Assembly (NCBI GenBank): GCA_003215795.1 | Contig: QCJV01000005.1 | Coordinates: 1 to 64,000 of the forward strand | Direction of reading: 5' to 3' | DNA length: 64,000 bases | Source of the DNA: Prochlorococcus sp. AG-409-F19 | Lineage (GTDB): Bacteria; Cyanobacteriota; Cyanobacteriia; PCC-6307; Cyanobiaceae | In this document: one piece after another, positions 34,998 through 45,206 of the stretch | How positions within the stretch are numbered: position 1 is the stretch's first letter | Layout of the letters: each line of letters starts with the position of its first letter | Made by a program: the position numbers and the translations under genes | Notes under the pieces: generated by a model | Told to the model about the DNA's origin: nothing | Databases searched by the model: none | Seen by the model: only the letters and a program-made list of their open reading frames with translations

Positions 34998-35572
34998 AAG
35001 AATAAGTCTGATGCTTTTAACTGATTAAGATTTAATGCTTGCTTATCTTTACTTGATAGCTTTGGATTCTTAATGTTTTCTGGCCAATTAATTGAAATAG
35101 TTGGGTCATCCCAGCAAATTGAACGTTCAGATTCTTTATTCCATAAATTTGTTACTTTATAAAGAACCTTTGCATGTTTACTAAGTGTTAAGAAACCATG
35201 AGCAAATCCACTAGGAATCCATAATTGATGATGATTGTCAGAACTTATAAATGCACCTACCCAGGTCCCATAAGTCGGCGATTGGATTCTAATATCTACT
35301 GCTACATCATATATTTCTCCTTCTAAACAACTGATTAGTTTACCTTGCTCAAAAGGAGGAATCTGATAGTGCATTCCCCTTAGAACACCTTTGTAAGAGA
35401 ACGAAAGGTTATCCTGTAAGAAGATGATACTTTCTCCAAGAAGTTCATTAAATTTATTTGAATTCCAACTTTCATAAAAATAGCCTCTACTGTCTTTAAT
35501 AGTTTTAGGAATAATTAATGAAGGACCCTTAATATATCTTCCTGAGTTGTTTTTAAGTAATTTGATTTCCAT
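34994..35572 (-). CDS. rfbC: dTDP-4-dehydrorhamnose 3,5-epimerase
   Basis: A 192-residue cupin-type epimerase. Landmarks are DSRGYFYES, FLQDNLSFSYKGVLRGMHYQ (the catalytic His is in RGMHYQ), DVAVDIR and WIPSGFAHGF. It inverts C3 and C5 of dTDP-4-keto-6-deoxyglucose. Its order in the rfb operon is conserved. It starts 23 bases after rfbA ends. Confidence 0.95.
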   Translation of the reverse strand: MEIKLLKNNSGRYIKGPSLIIPKTIKDSRGYFYESWNSNKFNELLGESIIFLQDNLSFSYKGVLRGMHYQIPPFEQGKLISCLEGEIYDVAVDIRIQSPTYGTWVGAFISSDNHHQLWIPSGFAHGFLTLSKHAKVLYKVTNLWNKESERSICWDDPTISINWPENIKNPKLSSKDKQALNLNQLKASDLFL

Positions 35573-35595
35573 TTTTTATTTTAAAAGATTTAAGA

Positions 35596-36498
35596 TTAAC
35601 TTTTCCTCTTATAAGGATCTTCAAGAAGTTTAAGTAAATATTTACCATACCCACTTTTGACCGAGCTTTCTGAAATTCTAATTAAATCATTATCACTAAT
35701 CCAACCATTTCTCCATGCCACTTCTTCTGGACAGCCTACTTTCAGCCCTTGACGCTGTTCTAAGGTGTGAACATATCCAGATGCTTGATATAGAGAGTCA
35801 AATGTACCTGTATCAAGCCATGCCATTCCTCTACCTAACAATTCCACATTTAAACATCCCTCAGATAGATACATTTGATTAATACTTGTTATTTCCAATT
35901 CTCCTCTATTTGAAGGTTTGACAGCTTTTGCTCTTTCAACAACTGTATTATCATAAAAATATAACCCAGTTATTGCATATCTACTTAGTGGATTTTTAGG
36001 CTTCTCTTCAATATTTATTGCTTTAAAATTTTCGTCAAAATCTATAACACCATATCGTTCGGGATCGCTAACGGGATATGCGAACACTGTGCCGCCTTGA
36101 ATTTGAGCAGAAGCTTTTACAAGTTGAGGGATAAGCCCAAAACCATGAAATAAATTATCTCCTAGAACCATTGCCACTGATTGTTCATTAAGAAACTGAG
36201 CTCCTATAAGAAAAGCTTCTGCAAGACCAGCAGGTTTCTCTTGAATTTCATAATAGATTTCCATGCCAAATTGACTTCCATCTCCAAGTAATCTTTTAAA
36301 TGAAGGATGGTCTTGAGGAGTGGTGATTATTAGAATTTCTTTCAACCCTGCCAACATGAGTGTTGTAAGAGGATAATAGATCATAGGCTTATCATATACT
36401 GGAAGTAATTGTTTGCTAATTGCATGAGTAATTGGATATAGCCTAGAACCCGTTCCACCAGCAAGAATTATGCCTTTTCTTTTTTGGGATTCTTTCAT
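35596..36498 (-). CDS. rfbA: Glucose-1-phosphate thymidylyltransferase
   Basis: A 300-residue NTP_transferase. [16 protein letters not shown] binds the nucleotide, [16 protein letters not shown] and LGDNLFHG (metal Asp) follow, and EEKPKNP and [10 protein letters not shown] line the sugar site, all as in RmlA. It makes dTDP-glucose, the committed step to dTDP-L-rhamnose. The gene lies 10 bases downstream of the Wzz-like gene, so export and rhamnose genes probably share a transcript. Confidence 0.95.
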   Translation of the reverse strand: MKESQKRKGIILAGGTGSRLYPITHAISKQLLPVYDKPMIYYPLTTLMLAGLKEILIITTPQDHPSFKRLLGDGSQFGMEIYYEIQEKPAGLAEAFLIGAQFLNEQSVAMVLGDNLFHGFGLIPQLVKASAQIQGGTVFAYPVSDPERYGVIDFDENFKAINIEEKPKNPLSRYAITGLYFYDNTVVERAKAVKPSNRGELEITSINQMYLSEGCLNVELLGRGMAWLDTGTFDSLYQASGYVHTLEQRQGLKVGCPEEVAWRNGWISDNDLIRISESSVKSGYGKYLLKLLEDPYKRKS

Positions 36499-36508
36499 AT
36501 TCCTAGAA

Positions 36509-38086
36509 TTAAACAGAGTCTAATACTATCCATCCAATAATTGGTTTATCTTGAAGTTTATATTCTTCTATAAATTGCTTTAGCTGTTCTCTTTTTGTTG
36601 TGCCAATAGACGATAGCAATAGTATTTTTGAGGATGCTTTTAAATTAACTAAATTATTTGAAATAGCTAGATTTCTATTTTTTAAACGCTCTCTTAATAA
36701 GTTACAAAAAAACTTTAATTCAGTCGACATTACTTCTTCAAGATTAATTATTGAAATATCTGAATTATTTGGATCAGATAGAGGCCCTTCAATTAGTAAA
36801 TCTACAGTATTCTGCCATGTATCAATAGAGTCTCTTGATAATGATCTCATCAAGGGGAATGGAAGAGCTCCCTTCAACTCATCAACCTCATAGATTATTC
36901 CAGTTTTTTTATCATAAATTAAACCAATAATGCATCCAAAAATTATTCCAAGAAATAGACCAGATAATGCAATTCTTTTTTTGTTTGGTGCTACTTGAGC
37001 ATCAAGTAGTGTTGGGGTTGATATTAATTCCCATGAATTAGACTGTCTTGCCTTTTCAAGATTAAGGCCACCTAGCTGAACTTCTAAATCTGCGAGAATA
37101 TATTCCTCTCTTTGTGCTTTCCTTTTTAAACCTCTGTACTCTAAGAGAATTTCGCTGGGTCTCTTTAATGAGTCTTTTAAGCTTTTAATCTTAGACTCAA
37201 GATTTAGAATAATTTTAGAACTAGGCTTTAGTAATGCTGACTTTGTAACTAGTTCGGCTTCCAAGCGGGATAATTTTGAAAAATGGTTAGCGTATCTTCT
37301 TGTGCTTATTTGATTTCCCGCGCCAGTTGGAATGCTATTACCATTAGATTCTTCTAATGGTTGCTTGAAGGAACTGTAAGTTGTGGTTAAAGGAATCATT
37401 CCATCAGGTTCACCAAGACTATTTTCAGTTGCAAATCTCTGAAAATCTTTTAAGGATTGCTCTGATTGAACCTTCATCTTTTCTATTTGTCCTTTCAAAT
37501 AATCAATACCTTGGTCAATCCCTTTTCTACGATCTCTACTAGAGTAATCTTTATAAGCCTTAGAAATCTTATTTAGAACAGGTAAAATAACTGATTTATC
37601 GTGATCTCTATATGCAATATTTAGAACTGACGTACTCTTAAGAAGTTCAATTTGGACTTGGTTTCGTAACCATTTTTTATAGCTTAATCGATCGGTTTTT
37701 ATACCTCTAATCTCCTTGCCTCTTTTCTCATAATCGTATACAGGCTTTAAAACAGAAGGACTTTTTAAAATCGTTACTTCTGTTTTTAGACCATCTGTAT
37801 TAGATTTATTTAAAATATCCTGAATGCCTGAACCAACCATGCCAGTATTAGATGATTTGCTATTGACGTCCAGCACAATTTGAAATTGACCCTCATATAG
37901 TGGTTTTAAGCTATAGGCGTAAATAATACTTAAGGCTAGTGTTGAGCCAGAAATGATTGATATTAAAGACTTCCTTCGAATTAAGGCGGAAAAGATTTGC
38001 CCTAAATCAATGTCATCGATCTGTTCATTATTAGCAAATGAATTAATTGGCTCTGATTTCTTGATAATTTCCACTTTATCCCTCAC
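36509..38086 (-). CDS. Wzz-type polysaccharide chain-length/co-polymerase protein with a vestigial BY-kinase tail
   Basis: A 525-residue inner-membrane protein. TM1 is around 35-56 and TM2 around 370-392, with a long coiled-coil periplasmic domain between them. The C-terminal cytosolic part ends in [18 protein letters not shown] and [10 protein letters not shown], which resembles the last two elements of a bacterial tyrosine kinase (RxGxTxREAL and GVVLN). No Walker A, A' or B motif is visible, so this looks like a kinase-dead or truncated Wzc. It partners the Wza-like gene, whose stop it overlaps by four bases. Confidence 0.8.
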   Translation of the reverse strand: MRDKVEIIKKSEPINSFANNEQIDDIDLGQIFSALIRRKSLISIISGSTLALSIIYAYSLKPLYEGQFQIVLDVNSKSSNTGMVGSGIQDILNKSNTDGLKTEVTILKSPSVLKPVYDYEKRGKEIRGIKTDRLSYKKWLRNQVQIELLKSTSVLNIAYRDHDKSVILPVLNKISKAYKDYSSRDRRKGIDQGIDYLKGQIEKMKVQSEQSLKDFQRFATENSLGEPDGMIPLTTTYSSFKQPLEESNGNSIPTGAGNQISTRRYANHFSKLSRLEAELVTKSALLKPSSKIILNLESKIKSLKDSLKRPSEILLEYRGLKRKAQREEYILADLEVQLGGLNLEKARQSNSWELISTPTLLDAQVAPNKKRIALSGLFLGIIFGCIIGLIYDKKTGIIYEVDELKGALPFPLMRSLSRDSIDTWQNTVDLLIEGPLSDPNNSDISIINLEEVMSTELKFFCNLLRERLKNRNLAISNNLVNLKASSKILLLSSIGTTKREQLKQFIEEYKLQDKPIIGWIVLDSV

Positions 38087-39273
38087 TTAAATAAATTATA
38101 GAATGAATAGCTTGCTGCTATTGGAGTCCCAATTTTTGTTAAGACATCTGTTGTGGTTCCGAGAAGAGAATTTCTAATGTAAATCACGTCTCCACTCCTA
38201 AGCAATGGGTTCTTATAGCTTTCAACCCTTGCTCTGGAATTATATGAGAATCTTCTTCTGTCCAAATCACCATCATCATCAAAACGGACGAATTCTACTT
38301 TCCCACTTAATAACTCTTTCCCACCGGCTATTGCAATAGCATGATTAAGAGTTGATCCATTTGGAACAGTCACTGCTCCAGGAGAAATGATCTTACCGCT
38401 TACATAAACAGTTAGTACCTGAGGAGAAAGATTGCTTTTCTTAGCTTTTAATAGTTGTTCTCTTAAAACAAATTTGCTTTTGCTGACTGTAATTGTATCG
38501 CCATCAAAAACGCGTATATTTTGAGATTGATCTCCTTCAGTAAATAGCGAAAGAAAATTAATTTTAGCCTCTATTTTTCCACCACCATTTGTTTTGGTAT
38601 TTTTCCTAATAACTGATACTTTTGAGAGGTCAGAATATGATGTAACTCCTGATGCTGCCCTTATTGCATCAAAAACAGTTGGTAGAACTTGCTTGACATT
38701 TGAGGCGGATATTTCTGGTAACGAACCAAATATTGAAGAGTTGTCTAATTCTATTTGATTTGATTTTTGCCCATTTAATTCAATAGAATTTGGAGCGCCT
38801 TGAGAATTACTTAAAGTGTAGAATCCAGGCTTAGGTACAGCACCTGTAACATATACTCTTACAGGCCTATATTGAACTACTCTTGTATATATTATTGGAT
38901 CATTAACATATTTACTATATTTCTTTTGTAGTTCACCTGTTAGTTCTTTAACTGTATACCCCTCTGCATAGAAGTCTCTTAACTCAGGAAGGAACATATA
39001 ACCATCTGGTCCAATACTGAATATACCGCTAAACTCTGGAAGTCCTAAGAACTCAAGATATATTGCATCTCCAGGACCTAGAATATAGGATGTCTTGATA
39101 ATATTAGAAACTTTTGAATAATCCTCTTCTGAGTTTTTAGCAATTAAAGTATTATTTTTTAGATTAACTTTTATCTCTTCTGAATATAATTTAATATTAC
39201 TTTCTATAACCATAGATGAAATTAAAACGGTTGAAAGTGTAGTTAATGGAAATTTGAGTAGATATTTCAACAT
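38083..39273 (-). CDS. Wza-like outer-membrane polysaccharide export protein
   Basis: A 396-residue secreted protein. The N-terminus is hydrophobic (about 5-26) and looks like a signal peptide; no lipobox cysteine is seen. YILGPGDAIYLEFLG, FSIGPDGYMFLPEL and YTVKELTGEL form the Poly_export domain. VRVYVTGAVPKPGFYTL and VYVSGKIISPGAVTVP are SLBB repeats. It would form the outer-membrane export channel for the polysaccharide. It is the first gene of the minus-strand wza-wzz-rfbACDB operon; a promoter should lie in the sequence before 39273, inside the decayed region. Confidence 0.88.
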   Translation of the reverse strand: MLKYLLKFPLTTLSTVLISSMVIESNIKLYSEEIKVNLKNNTLIAKNSEEDYSKVSNIIKTSYILGPGDAIYLEFLGLPEFSGIFSIGPDGYMFLPELRDFYAEGYTVKELTGELQKKYSKYVNDPIIYTRVVQYRPVRVYVTGAVPKPGFYTLSNSQGAPNSIELNGQKSNQIELDNSSIFGSLPEISASNVKQVLPTVFDAIRAASGVTSYSDLSKVSVIRKNTKTNGGGKIEAKINFLSLFTEGDQSQNIRVFDGDTITVSKSKFVLREQLLKAKKSNLSPQVLTVYVSGKIISPGAVTVPNGSTLNHAIAIAGGKELLSGKVEFVRFDDDGDLDRRRFSYNSRARVESYKNPLLRSGDVIYIRNSLLGTTTDVLTKIGTPIAASYSFYNLFK

Positions 39274-39419
39274 GACCTAAGGCAGCGTGATGATTTCTGA
39301 ATAGAAATTTTCCATATTCTATATTAGTATACATCCACGTCTACGCAGAAAATTTCTTAATTCAGGCATTGTAAATTAAACCGTGTTTTATTAAATACCA
39401 TAGCTCCTGGCGCTAGAGG

Positions 39420-40440
39420 TGTTTGGAGCAACAGGCTTTATTGGATTTGCTTTAGTAAAATACTTTTGATTTATGTTTAAGAAGTTGATTGGAATTGATA
39501 ATCAAAATGATTATTTCAACCCTTCTCTTAAATTAGAAAGGTTGAAGTAGATCATTTGGAATGCTACTTTTTCTTTGATTCCTTTGTCTTTTGGTAAGCT
39601 TGACGTTGCGTACTTGCGTTCTTTGCTTTGAAAATTATTTCTATCGGTTCTGAAAGTATTATTAACCTAGATGCGTAAGCTCTCTGTTTAGTCTTCATTA
39701 GAAAAAACCTCTTCTTATAAGATCAATCTTCTGCTGGAATGCTAATGCCTTAGAACGATGCATGAAGTATCCTTTGAATAATCTTTTTGTTTTGCACAGA
39801 GGTTTGTTTTAGCAGGAGATGTTAAAATACTAATTAGTGGAGATGAGTTAGGAGAGCATACAGAAAGTCTTTTGAATTAATAAAAAAACCTAATAAATCG
39901 ATTCGGAACTCTTATCCTGATCTTTTAGGATATTTCCATTTGCATTGAAACTCTTTATTGTTTATGGGTATTTGGGGCAATAGGCCTGACACTATTTTTA
40001 TTTGCAAAGACTTTTCTCTGCGAAGAGCAAATTAAAGCATTAAATTAAGTACTGATAAAAAATAGAATGTACCTATATTTATGATTATTAGAAATCCATA
40101 TATAGAAAACTTCTTATACAAGGAAAAGTGAGTTCTCCATGAAAATTAAGTAAGAAATAAGGTGTTTCTTCAAATTTATCTCCACAAAATTTACTAAATC
40201 TAGGAAATAACAAACCAACAAAATTGTTTAAATATATTTAGATTCATGTCAATACTTTAGGTGAACAAGCAATAATAGATGATAAACCAATGCAATATAG
40301 ATACGTTTTGGGAAAATATGCTGATGTTAATGCTTTAGTGGAATGGATGTATTGTTCACCTAATGACTTGATGGAAGTTGCTGAGTCTGATTTAGGTATA
40401 ATGGACAGGGAATTTTATAAGATAAATTTTTTTTCTTAGT
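39420..40440 (+). pseudogene. Decayed UDP-glucuronate 4-epimerase (extended SDR)
   Basis: Nearly all of the gap between the Wza-like gene and galE reads as one eroded gene. The N-terminal part gives FGATGFIGFALVKYF (39422 on) and IGIDNQNDYFNPSLKLERLK, closely matching the LVTGxAGFIGxHLxxxLL and GIDNLNDYYDxxLKxxRL pattern. The middle gives KLFIVYG and, one frame over, FLFAKTFLCEEQIKALN, matching RFFTVYGPWGRPDMxxxxF. The C-terminal part, almost uninterrupted (40195-40440, one internal stop), gives LNLGNNKPTKLFKYI and YADVNALVEWMYCSPN, as in UDP-GlcA epimerase ends. Multiple stops and frameshifts mark it as dead. Confidence 0.82.
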
Positions 40441-40460
40441 AAATAATTCAATTAATCATA

Positions 40461-41516
40461 ATGAAAAGAATTTTAGTAACAGGCGGAGCAGGCTTTATTG
40501 GGAGTCACACTTGCTTGACTTTATTAGAGGCAGGCTTCGATCTATTTGTAATAGACTCTTTGATTAATAGCTCTAGAATTGCAATTGATAGAGTTTTAGA
40601 TATATATAAAGAAGCTTGCCCTGAAAGTAGCAACTCTATTTATTTTTTCAAAGCAGATATCCTAAACCTAGACTCCTTGAATAATATCTTCAGTTCTTCA
40701 ACGCAAGATGGAAATCCCATTTCAGCTGTAATCCATTTTGCAGGTTTAAAGTCAGTGAAGGAGTCATCTTTAGCTCCTCTGAATTATTGGTCTGCAAATG
40801 TTGCTGGCACCATAAATCTTCTAAACTCTATGTTAATAAATAATTGCTTTAACATTATCTTTAGTAGTAGTGCTACGGTTTATGGTAACCCAATTGAAGT
40901 CCCAATTACCGAAAAAGAACTGATAAATCCTATTAACCCATATGGAAATTCAAAAGCCACAATAGAACTAATTCTTTCAGATTTGTTTCATAGTTCACCC
41001 GATTGCTGGAGAATTGCCAATTTGCGATATTTTAATCCAATTGGAGCTCACCCTTCGGGTAGAATTGGTGAGAATCCAAAAAATATTCCAAATAATATTT
41101 TTCCTATTATTACTAAAGTAGCGCTTGGTCTTCTTGATAAACTTGAAATTTATGGTAATGATTGGCCTACTAAAGATGGCACAGGGGTAAGAGATTATAT
41201 TCATGTTATGGACTTAGCTGAAGGGCATAAAGTAGCAGTTGAATATCTTTTGTCTGAAAAACCACAGCTTTTAAATGTTAACCTTGGTACTGGAAAAGGT
41301 GTGAGTGTCTTGGAATTAATTTCTACCTTTGAGCGAGTAAATAATTGTAATGTCCCATATGTTTTCACTACTAGAAGGACTGGTGATATTGCTATTTCAC
41401 TCGCAGATAATCAACTCGCAAAAGATAAATTAAATTGGGCACCAATTAGAAGTCTAGATCAAATGTGCAGGGATGGATGGAATTGGCAGAAGGCAAATAT
41501 GAATGGGTATTCTTAA
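40461..41516 (+). CDS. galE: UDP-glucose 4-epimerase
   Basis: A 351-residue extended SDR: RILVTGGAGFIGSHTCL, FSSSATVYGNP, and YGNSK as the YxxxK pair (PYGNSKATIE). GTGVRDYIHVMDLAEGH is a GalE hallmark, as is NLGTGKGVSVLE. It interconverts UDP-glucose and UDP-galactose. It lies 20 bases after the decayed UDP-glucuronate epimerase and close to the tRNA-Arg gene that marks the boundary with housekeeping genes. Confidence 0.95.
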   Translation: MKRILVTGGAGFIGSHTCLTLLEAGFDLFVIDSLINSSRIAIDRVLDIYKEACPESSNSIYFFKADILNLDSLNNIFSSSTQDGNPISAVIHFAGLKSVKESSLAPLNYWSANVAGTINLLNSMLINNCFNIIFSSSATVYGNPIEVPITEKELINPINPYGNSKATIELILSDLFHSSPDCWRIANLRYFNPIGAHPSGRIGENPKNIPNNIFPIITKVALGLLDKLEIYGNDWPTKDGTGVRDYIHVMDLAEGHKVAVEYLLSEKPQLLNVNLGTGKGVSVLELISTFERVNNCNVPYVFTTRRTGDIAISLADNQLAKDKLNWAPIRSLDQMCRDGWNWQKANMNGYS

Positions 41517-41586
41517 TAGAATAAGAATTAAATTATTCAATTTTGGGAATTGTTACGCGATAGATGATTATAATTTTTAGCTTTAA

Positions 41587-41660
<74 letters not shown>

Positions 41661-42346
41661 TCTAGGCTTTTAGATGATTTGATCGCAGAGCGAAGACAAA
41701 ACCATTTTAACCTCATGGTCAACATTACTAACATTTAGGTTGTTTAGTCCACCGACATCGCAGCCTGCAAACAATTTTTCTTTTATTTCTTTAAACTTAT
41801 TTTCTTTACAGAATGATTAATTTTGCAGTACTCACCTTCGCACCTGTTTTAGCAATTCTCTTTCTGTTGCTAGACCATCTTTTTTGATATGAGCCTTATG
41901 AGTTATAAGAGCTTTATCCAAAATGGATTTGATGCATTGGAGCTTGCATAAGGCTTTTTATCTTCTCATATGGAAATATAGCTGAGGAAATCCCATTATT
42001 TTCTTTTGACATAGTAGACTTTTACTTAGCCAGCTATAGCTGATGATAACCTTACTGAAACCATGTTAAGTTAATTTCAGCCAGATCAATAATAAAGATT
42101 AGTTTGTTTTTTTTCCTGTTAGTAAATTTGATCGATTTTGATGCCAAGAATTTAGACATGGATTGCGTGTTTTTTTTATCCACAAAATCAAGAGAAAGGT
42201 GTCGCTATGAAGTTTGTTCTTTTATTCACAACCTAATTTCCCTTTGTATTTGATCTTGAATTAGCCTCAATTAGATCAGTATTCTTCATATTTACCTATT
42301 CAATAGCATTGGCAGAGTAGGTTGATGAAGTGAATAGTTAATTTTT
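41661..42346. other. 686-base gene-free gap
   Basis: No convincing gene. A 24-codon hydrophobic frame (41813-41887, beginning MINFAVLTFAPVL) and a short frame from 42207 (MKFVLLFTT) are the only peptides with any character; neither has a Shine-Dalgarno site. The stretch may contain regulatory sequence for the HTH gene or decayed material. I see no hairpin terminator for galE. Confidence 0.4.
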
Positions 42347-43075
42347 GTGGCTAAAAAACTCACAGAAATTCAAAAAAAAGAAATTTTAGAGGGATTTCTA
42401 GAAGGGAAATCTTTTGCTGCACTTTCCAAAATTTGTGGTTTCACTCCATCTACAATTACTAGGGTAGTAAAAGCTTCCTTGTCTGAAGAAGAATATTTGA
42501 AATTAAAAGAGGATAGAAAAAGAACGAGAGCTTTTAAAAAACAAAAACCAGAGAATTTGTCTGACTCTAAAAAAGGTTCAATTGAAGCTTCTGATAAGAA
42601 GAATCTTTCTTTAAAGACAGAATCTCAAAAGAAGGAATTACTAGAAACGTCTGATTCAATAGTTCCTAGTAATATTAAAAACTCTTCTTATAGCTTTGAA
42701 GATAGTAATGAATTGTTTACAGAACTTTCCCCTTTGAATGTAGAACCTTTCCCTGAAGAGCAGAAGGAAGTTGCAATAGTTCCATTAAATGATCAATCCC
42801 TCCCAGAGGTTGTATATATGGTTATCGATAAGAAAACTGAACTAGAATCAAAGCCCCTTAGAGAATTTTCTCAATGGAGCTTTCTTTCAGATGAAGAGAA
42901 AACCAGATGTGCTATTGCTCTTTACTCCACTCATAGGGAAGCAAAGCGGAATTGTTCTCATAGTCAAAAAGTTTTAAAAGTTCCTAACTCAAAAGTTTTT
43001 CTTCTTTCTTCTTCATATCTTATTTCGAAAGGTATAACAAGAATAATAATGGATCAGGCCTTAATCGCAATTTAA
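42347..43075 (+). CDS. Helix-turn-helix protein of unknown role
   Basis: A 242-residue protein starting at GTG 42347. Residues about 5-38 form a transposase/Trp-repressor-like helix-turn-helix: KKEILEGFLEGKSFAALSKI then GFTPSTITRVVK. The middle (50-150) is charged and low-complexity. The C-terminal 90 residues form a compact region containing LPEVVYMVIDKKTELE and SQWSFLSDEEKTRCAIALYS. It resembles a conserved picocyanobacterial hypothetical family, but no function is known to me. DNA binding is inferred from the N-terminal helices. Confidence 0.65.
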   Translation: MAKKLTEIQKKEILEGFLEGKSFAALSKICGFTPSTITRVVKASLSEEEYLKLKEDRKRTRAFKKQKPENLSDSKKGSIEASDKKNLSLKTESQKKELLETSDSIVPSNIKNSSYSFEDSNELFTELSPLNVEPFPEEQKEVAIVPLNDQSLPEVVYMVIDKKTELESKPLREFSQWSFLSDEEKTRCAIALYSTHREAKRNCSHSQKVLKVPNSKVFLLSSSYLISKGITRIIMDQALIAI

Positions 43076-43110
43076 AAATAACTGAGCTTTGGCTCAAATT
43101 AATCTCTTTT

Positions 43111-43326
43111 CTATTGTTTAAATAGAATTGTTGTTAGCCCACCGCTTAATGATCCCATAACTATAGACATCCCAATTAAAAAGCCAGCTGGGAATTCTTT
43201 GGTTTCATGTGAACCTAAATTAATACTATGTTTTTCACTAAGGTTTTGAGAACCTAGAAACAACATTAAAGCTAATAGCAAACTGTTTAAAAGACTTATA
43301 CTTGAAACCATTAACTTTCTAACCAT
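43111..43326 (-). CDS. Small two-span membrane protein, unknown
   Basis: A 71-residue protein with an N-terminal hydrophobic helix (about 8-24) and a C-terminal one (about 48-68), joined by a polar loop (SEKHSINLGSHETKE). It lies 59 bases downstream of rsmI on the same strand. Its layout recalls small LapA-like proteins of cyanobacteria. No function can be assigned. Confidence 0.6.
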   Translation of the reverse strand: MVRKLMVSSISLLNSLLLALMLFLGSQNLSEKHSINLGSHETKEFPAGFLIGMSIVMGSLSGGLTTILFKQ

Positions 43327-43385
43327 TTAATTAACTTCTAGTCATTACCCCCACTTTAAATTTATCCTTCACATCAATCTTGCTA

Positions 43386-44276
43386 TTAACTATTATTGTG
43401 ATTATTCTCAAAAAATAAAGAATACAGATAATTTCTTGAATAACCTGTTTCTCTAGAAATTGTCTTTGCTGCATCTACTTTGCTTAGACCTTTATCCAAA
43501 AGCACTTTCATTGATTTGATTAATTCTTGCTGACTTTTCTCTTGTCTCTCATCTTTACATCCTCCTAAGACAAGGGTAAACTCTCCTTTTGGTTTGTTTA
43601 CTGAAAAATATTTATATACGCTGCTAACTGTTGATCCAATTTGTTCTTCATGTAATTTTGTAAGTTCCCGTGAGACCTGTAGAGGCCTTTTATCTCCGCA
43701 TGCATTAGCTAATTCTTTAAGAAGTTTGAGTAATCTATGAGGAGACTCATAAATAACGGTAGTACGTTTTTCTTGGGAAATAATCTTTATAATAGATTCC
43801 CTATCTTTTGGTTTAGTGGGAAGAAAGCCTTCAAAACAAAACCTTTTCGTAGGCAGACCGCTAATTATAAGTGCAGTTGTGGCTGCACATGGACCTGGAA
43901 TACATATAACATCATGGCCAGAAGATTTTGTTGCGGAGACAAGATCTTCTCCTGGATCACTAATACCAGGAAGCCCTGCATCACTTATTAGAGCAATGCT
44001 TTTACCTTGCTTAAGCATACTAAGGAATTTAGGAATCTTTTCTTTTGTGTTATGTCTGTGAAAACTTTGAAGTGTGCTTTTGATTTGAAATCTTTTAAGA
44101 AATTGGCCACTATATCGAGTATCTTCACATGCAATAACTGATACGTTTGAAAGAAGATGTTTTGCTCTCGGTGAAAAATCTCCAAGATTTCCTATGGGAG
44201 TCCCTACTAGATAAAGAACACCTGACTTTGGGTCATGATGCTTTTCTGAAATGTCATTTGTTTTTAACTCCATCAT
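43386..44276 (-). CDS. rsmI: 16S rRNA (cytidine(1402)-2'-O)-methyltransferase
   Basis: A tetrapyrrole-methylase-fold protein with LYLVGTPIGNLGDFSPRA, ACEDTRYSGQFL, ISDAGLPGISDPG and FEGFLPTK, all diagnostic of RsmI. It 2'-O-methylates C1402 of 16S rRNA in the decoding centre. The open frame extends upstream to 44339, but that would overlap cysQ deeply and adds a non-conserved leader; ATG at 44276 or 44273 is preferred. These starts touch the cysQ start at 44275 on the other strand. Confidence 0.92.
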   Translation of the reverse strand: MMELKTNDISEKHHDPKSGVLYLVGTPIGNLGDFSPRAKHLLSNVSVIACEDTRYSGQFLKRFQIKSTLQSFHRHNTKEKIPKFLSMLKQGKSIALISDAGLPGISDPGEDLVSATKSSGHDVICIPGPCAATTALIISGLPTKRFCFEGFLPTKPKDRESIIKIISQEKRTTVIYESPHRLLKLLKELANACGDKRPLQVSRELTKLHEEQIGSTVSSVYKYFSVNKPKGEFTLVLGGCKDERQEKSQQELIKSMKVLLDKGLSKVDAAKTISRETGYSRNYLYSLFFENNHNNS

Positions 44277-45189
44277 GAGAAAAAATTTGGAACTTCCTAA
44301 AACCGTAAATTTAGATAATTTGTTGGAACAACTTCGCAACCTTGGCTGGGGTGCTGCAGATATTTTGATCTCGTATTCAAAAGGAGAAAAGCCTCCATAT
44401 GGATTTCCACAAGCATTAAGTGTCCAAGACGGTGGCGAGGGACCAGTCTCGTCTGCAGATATGGCAGTAAACAGTTGGTTGCTTGATGGCTTAAATAATA
44501 GCTTCCCTTTTGCATCATGGGCGATGATCAGTGAGGAAACAGCGAAAGGAAATCACATTGCTAATCTGCCAGTAAGCAATGAATGGATTTGGATATTAGA
44601 TCCTCTTGATGGCACGAAAGATTTTTTAAAAGGTACGGGAGAGTATGCTGTGCATTTAGCACTCATTAATCATAATGAGCCTGTTTTGGGAGTTGTTTTA
44701 ATACCTGAATTAGATGAGTTATGGTTTGGGATAATAGGCTCTGGATCCTGGTGTGAAGATCGAACGGGAAATAAGAAATTTGCTTCTTTTAGTAATCGAA
44801 ATGAAGTTTCTGAAATGACACTCGTAACTTCTAGAAGTCATAGAGATAATAAGTTGGATAGGCTTTTAGAAGCTATTCCTTTTGCCCAATCAAAAACTGT
44901 AGGTAGTGTTGGTTGTAAGGTTGCTGAAATCTTAAGAGGAGAAGCTGACTTTTATATCTCTTTGTCTGGCAAGACAGCCCCTAAGGATTGGGATATTGCC
45001 GCTCCTGAGGTGATTCTTAAGGCTGCTGGAGGAAGTTTTACTGATATTAACCATCAAGACCTTTGCTATAACACTGGTGATTTAAGCAAATGGGGGTGTT
45101 TAGTTGCTAGTCATGGAAAAAACCATGATTTGCTTTGTGAATTAATTAAAAATGAATTACTAGATATTGACCCTTATTTTATTGTCTGA
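44275..45189 (+). CDS. cysQ: 3'(2'),5'-bisphosphate nucleotidase (inositol monophosphatase family)
   Basis: An IMPase-fold protein of about 304 residues. Metal ligands are seen in ISEETAKG and WILDPLDGTKDFLKG, and the late motif PKDWDIAAPEVILKAAGG is characteristic. CysQ removes the 3'-phosphate of PAP made during sulfate assimilation. A start at 44251 is possible, but the ATG at 44275 avoids overlap with rsmI. It is convergent with pnp across 17 bases. Confidence 0.9.
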   Translation: MRKNLELPKTVNLDNLLEQLRNLGWGAADILISYSKGEKPPYGFPQALSVQDGGEGPVSSADMAVNSWLLDGLNNSFPFASWAMISEETAKGNHIANLPVSNEWIWILDPLDGTKDFLKGTGEYAVHLALINHNEPVLGVVLIPELDELWFGIIGSGSWCEDRTGNKKFASFSNRNEVSEMTLVTSRSHRDNKLDRLLEAIPFAQSKTVGSVGCKVAEILRGEADFYISLSGKTAPKDWDIAAPEVILKAAGGSFTDINHQDLCYNTGDLSKWGCLVASHGKNHDLLCELIKNELLDIDPYFIV

Positions 45190-45206
45190 TCAATTTGATT
45201 TTGTTT

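Noticed and set aside
41813-41887. 24-codon hydrophobic frame that could be a photosystem micro-subunit
   Set aside because: No ribosome-binding site and no match to known small subunits that I recall; a chance hydrophobic run is likely in A+T-rich DNA.
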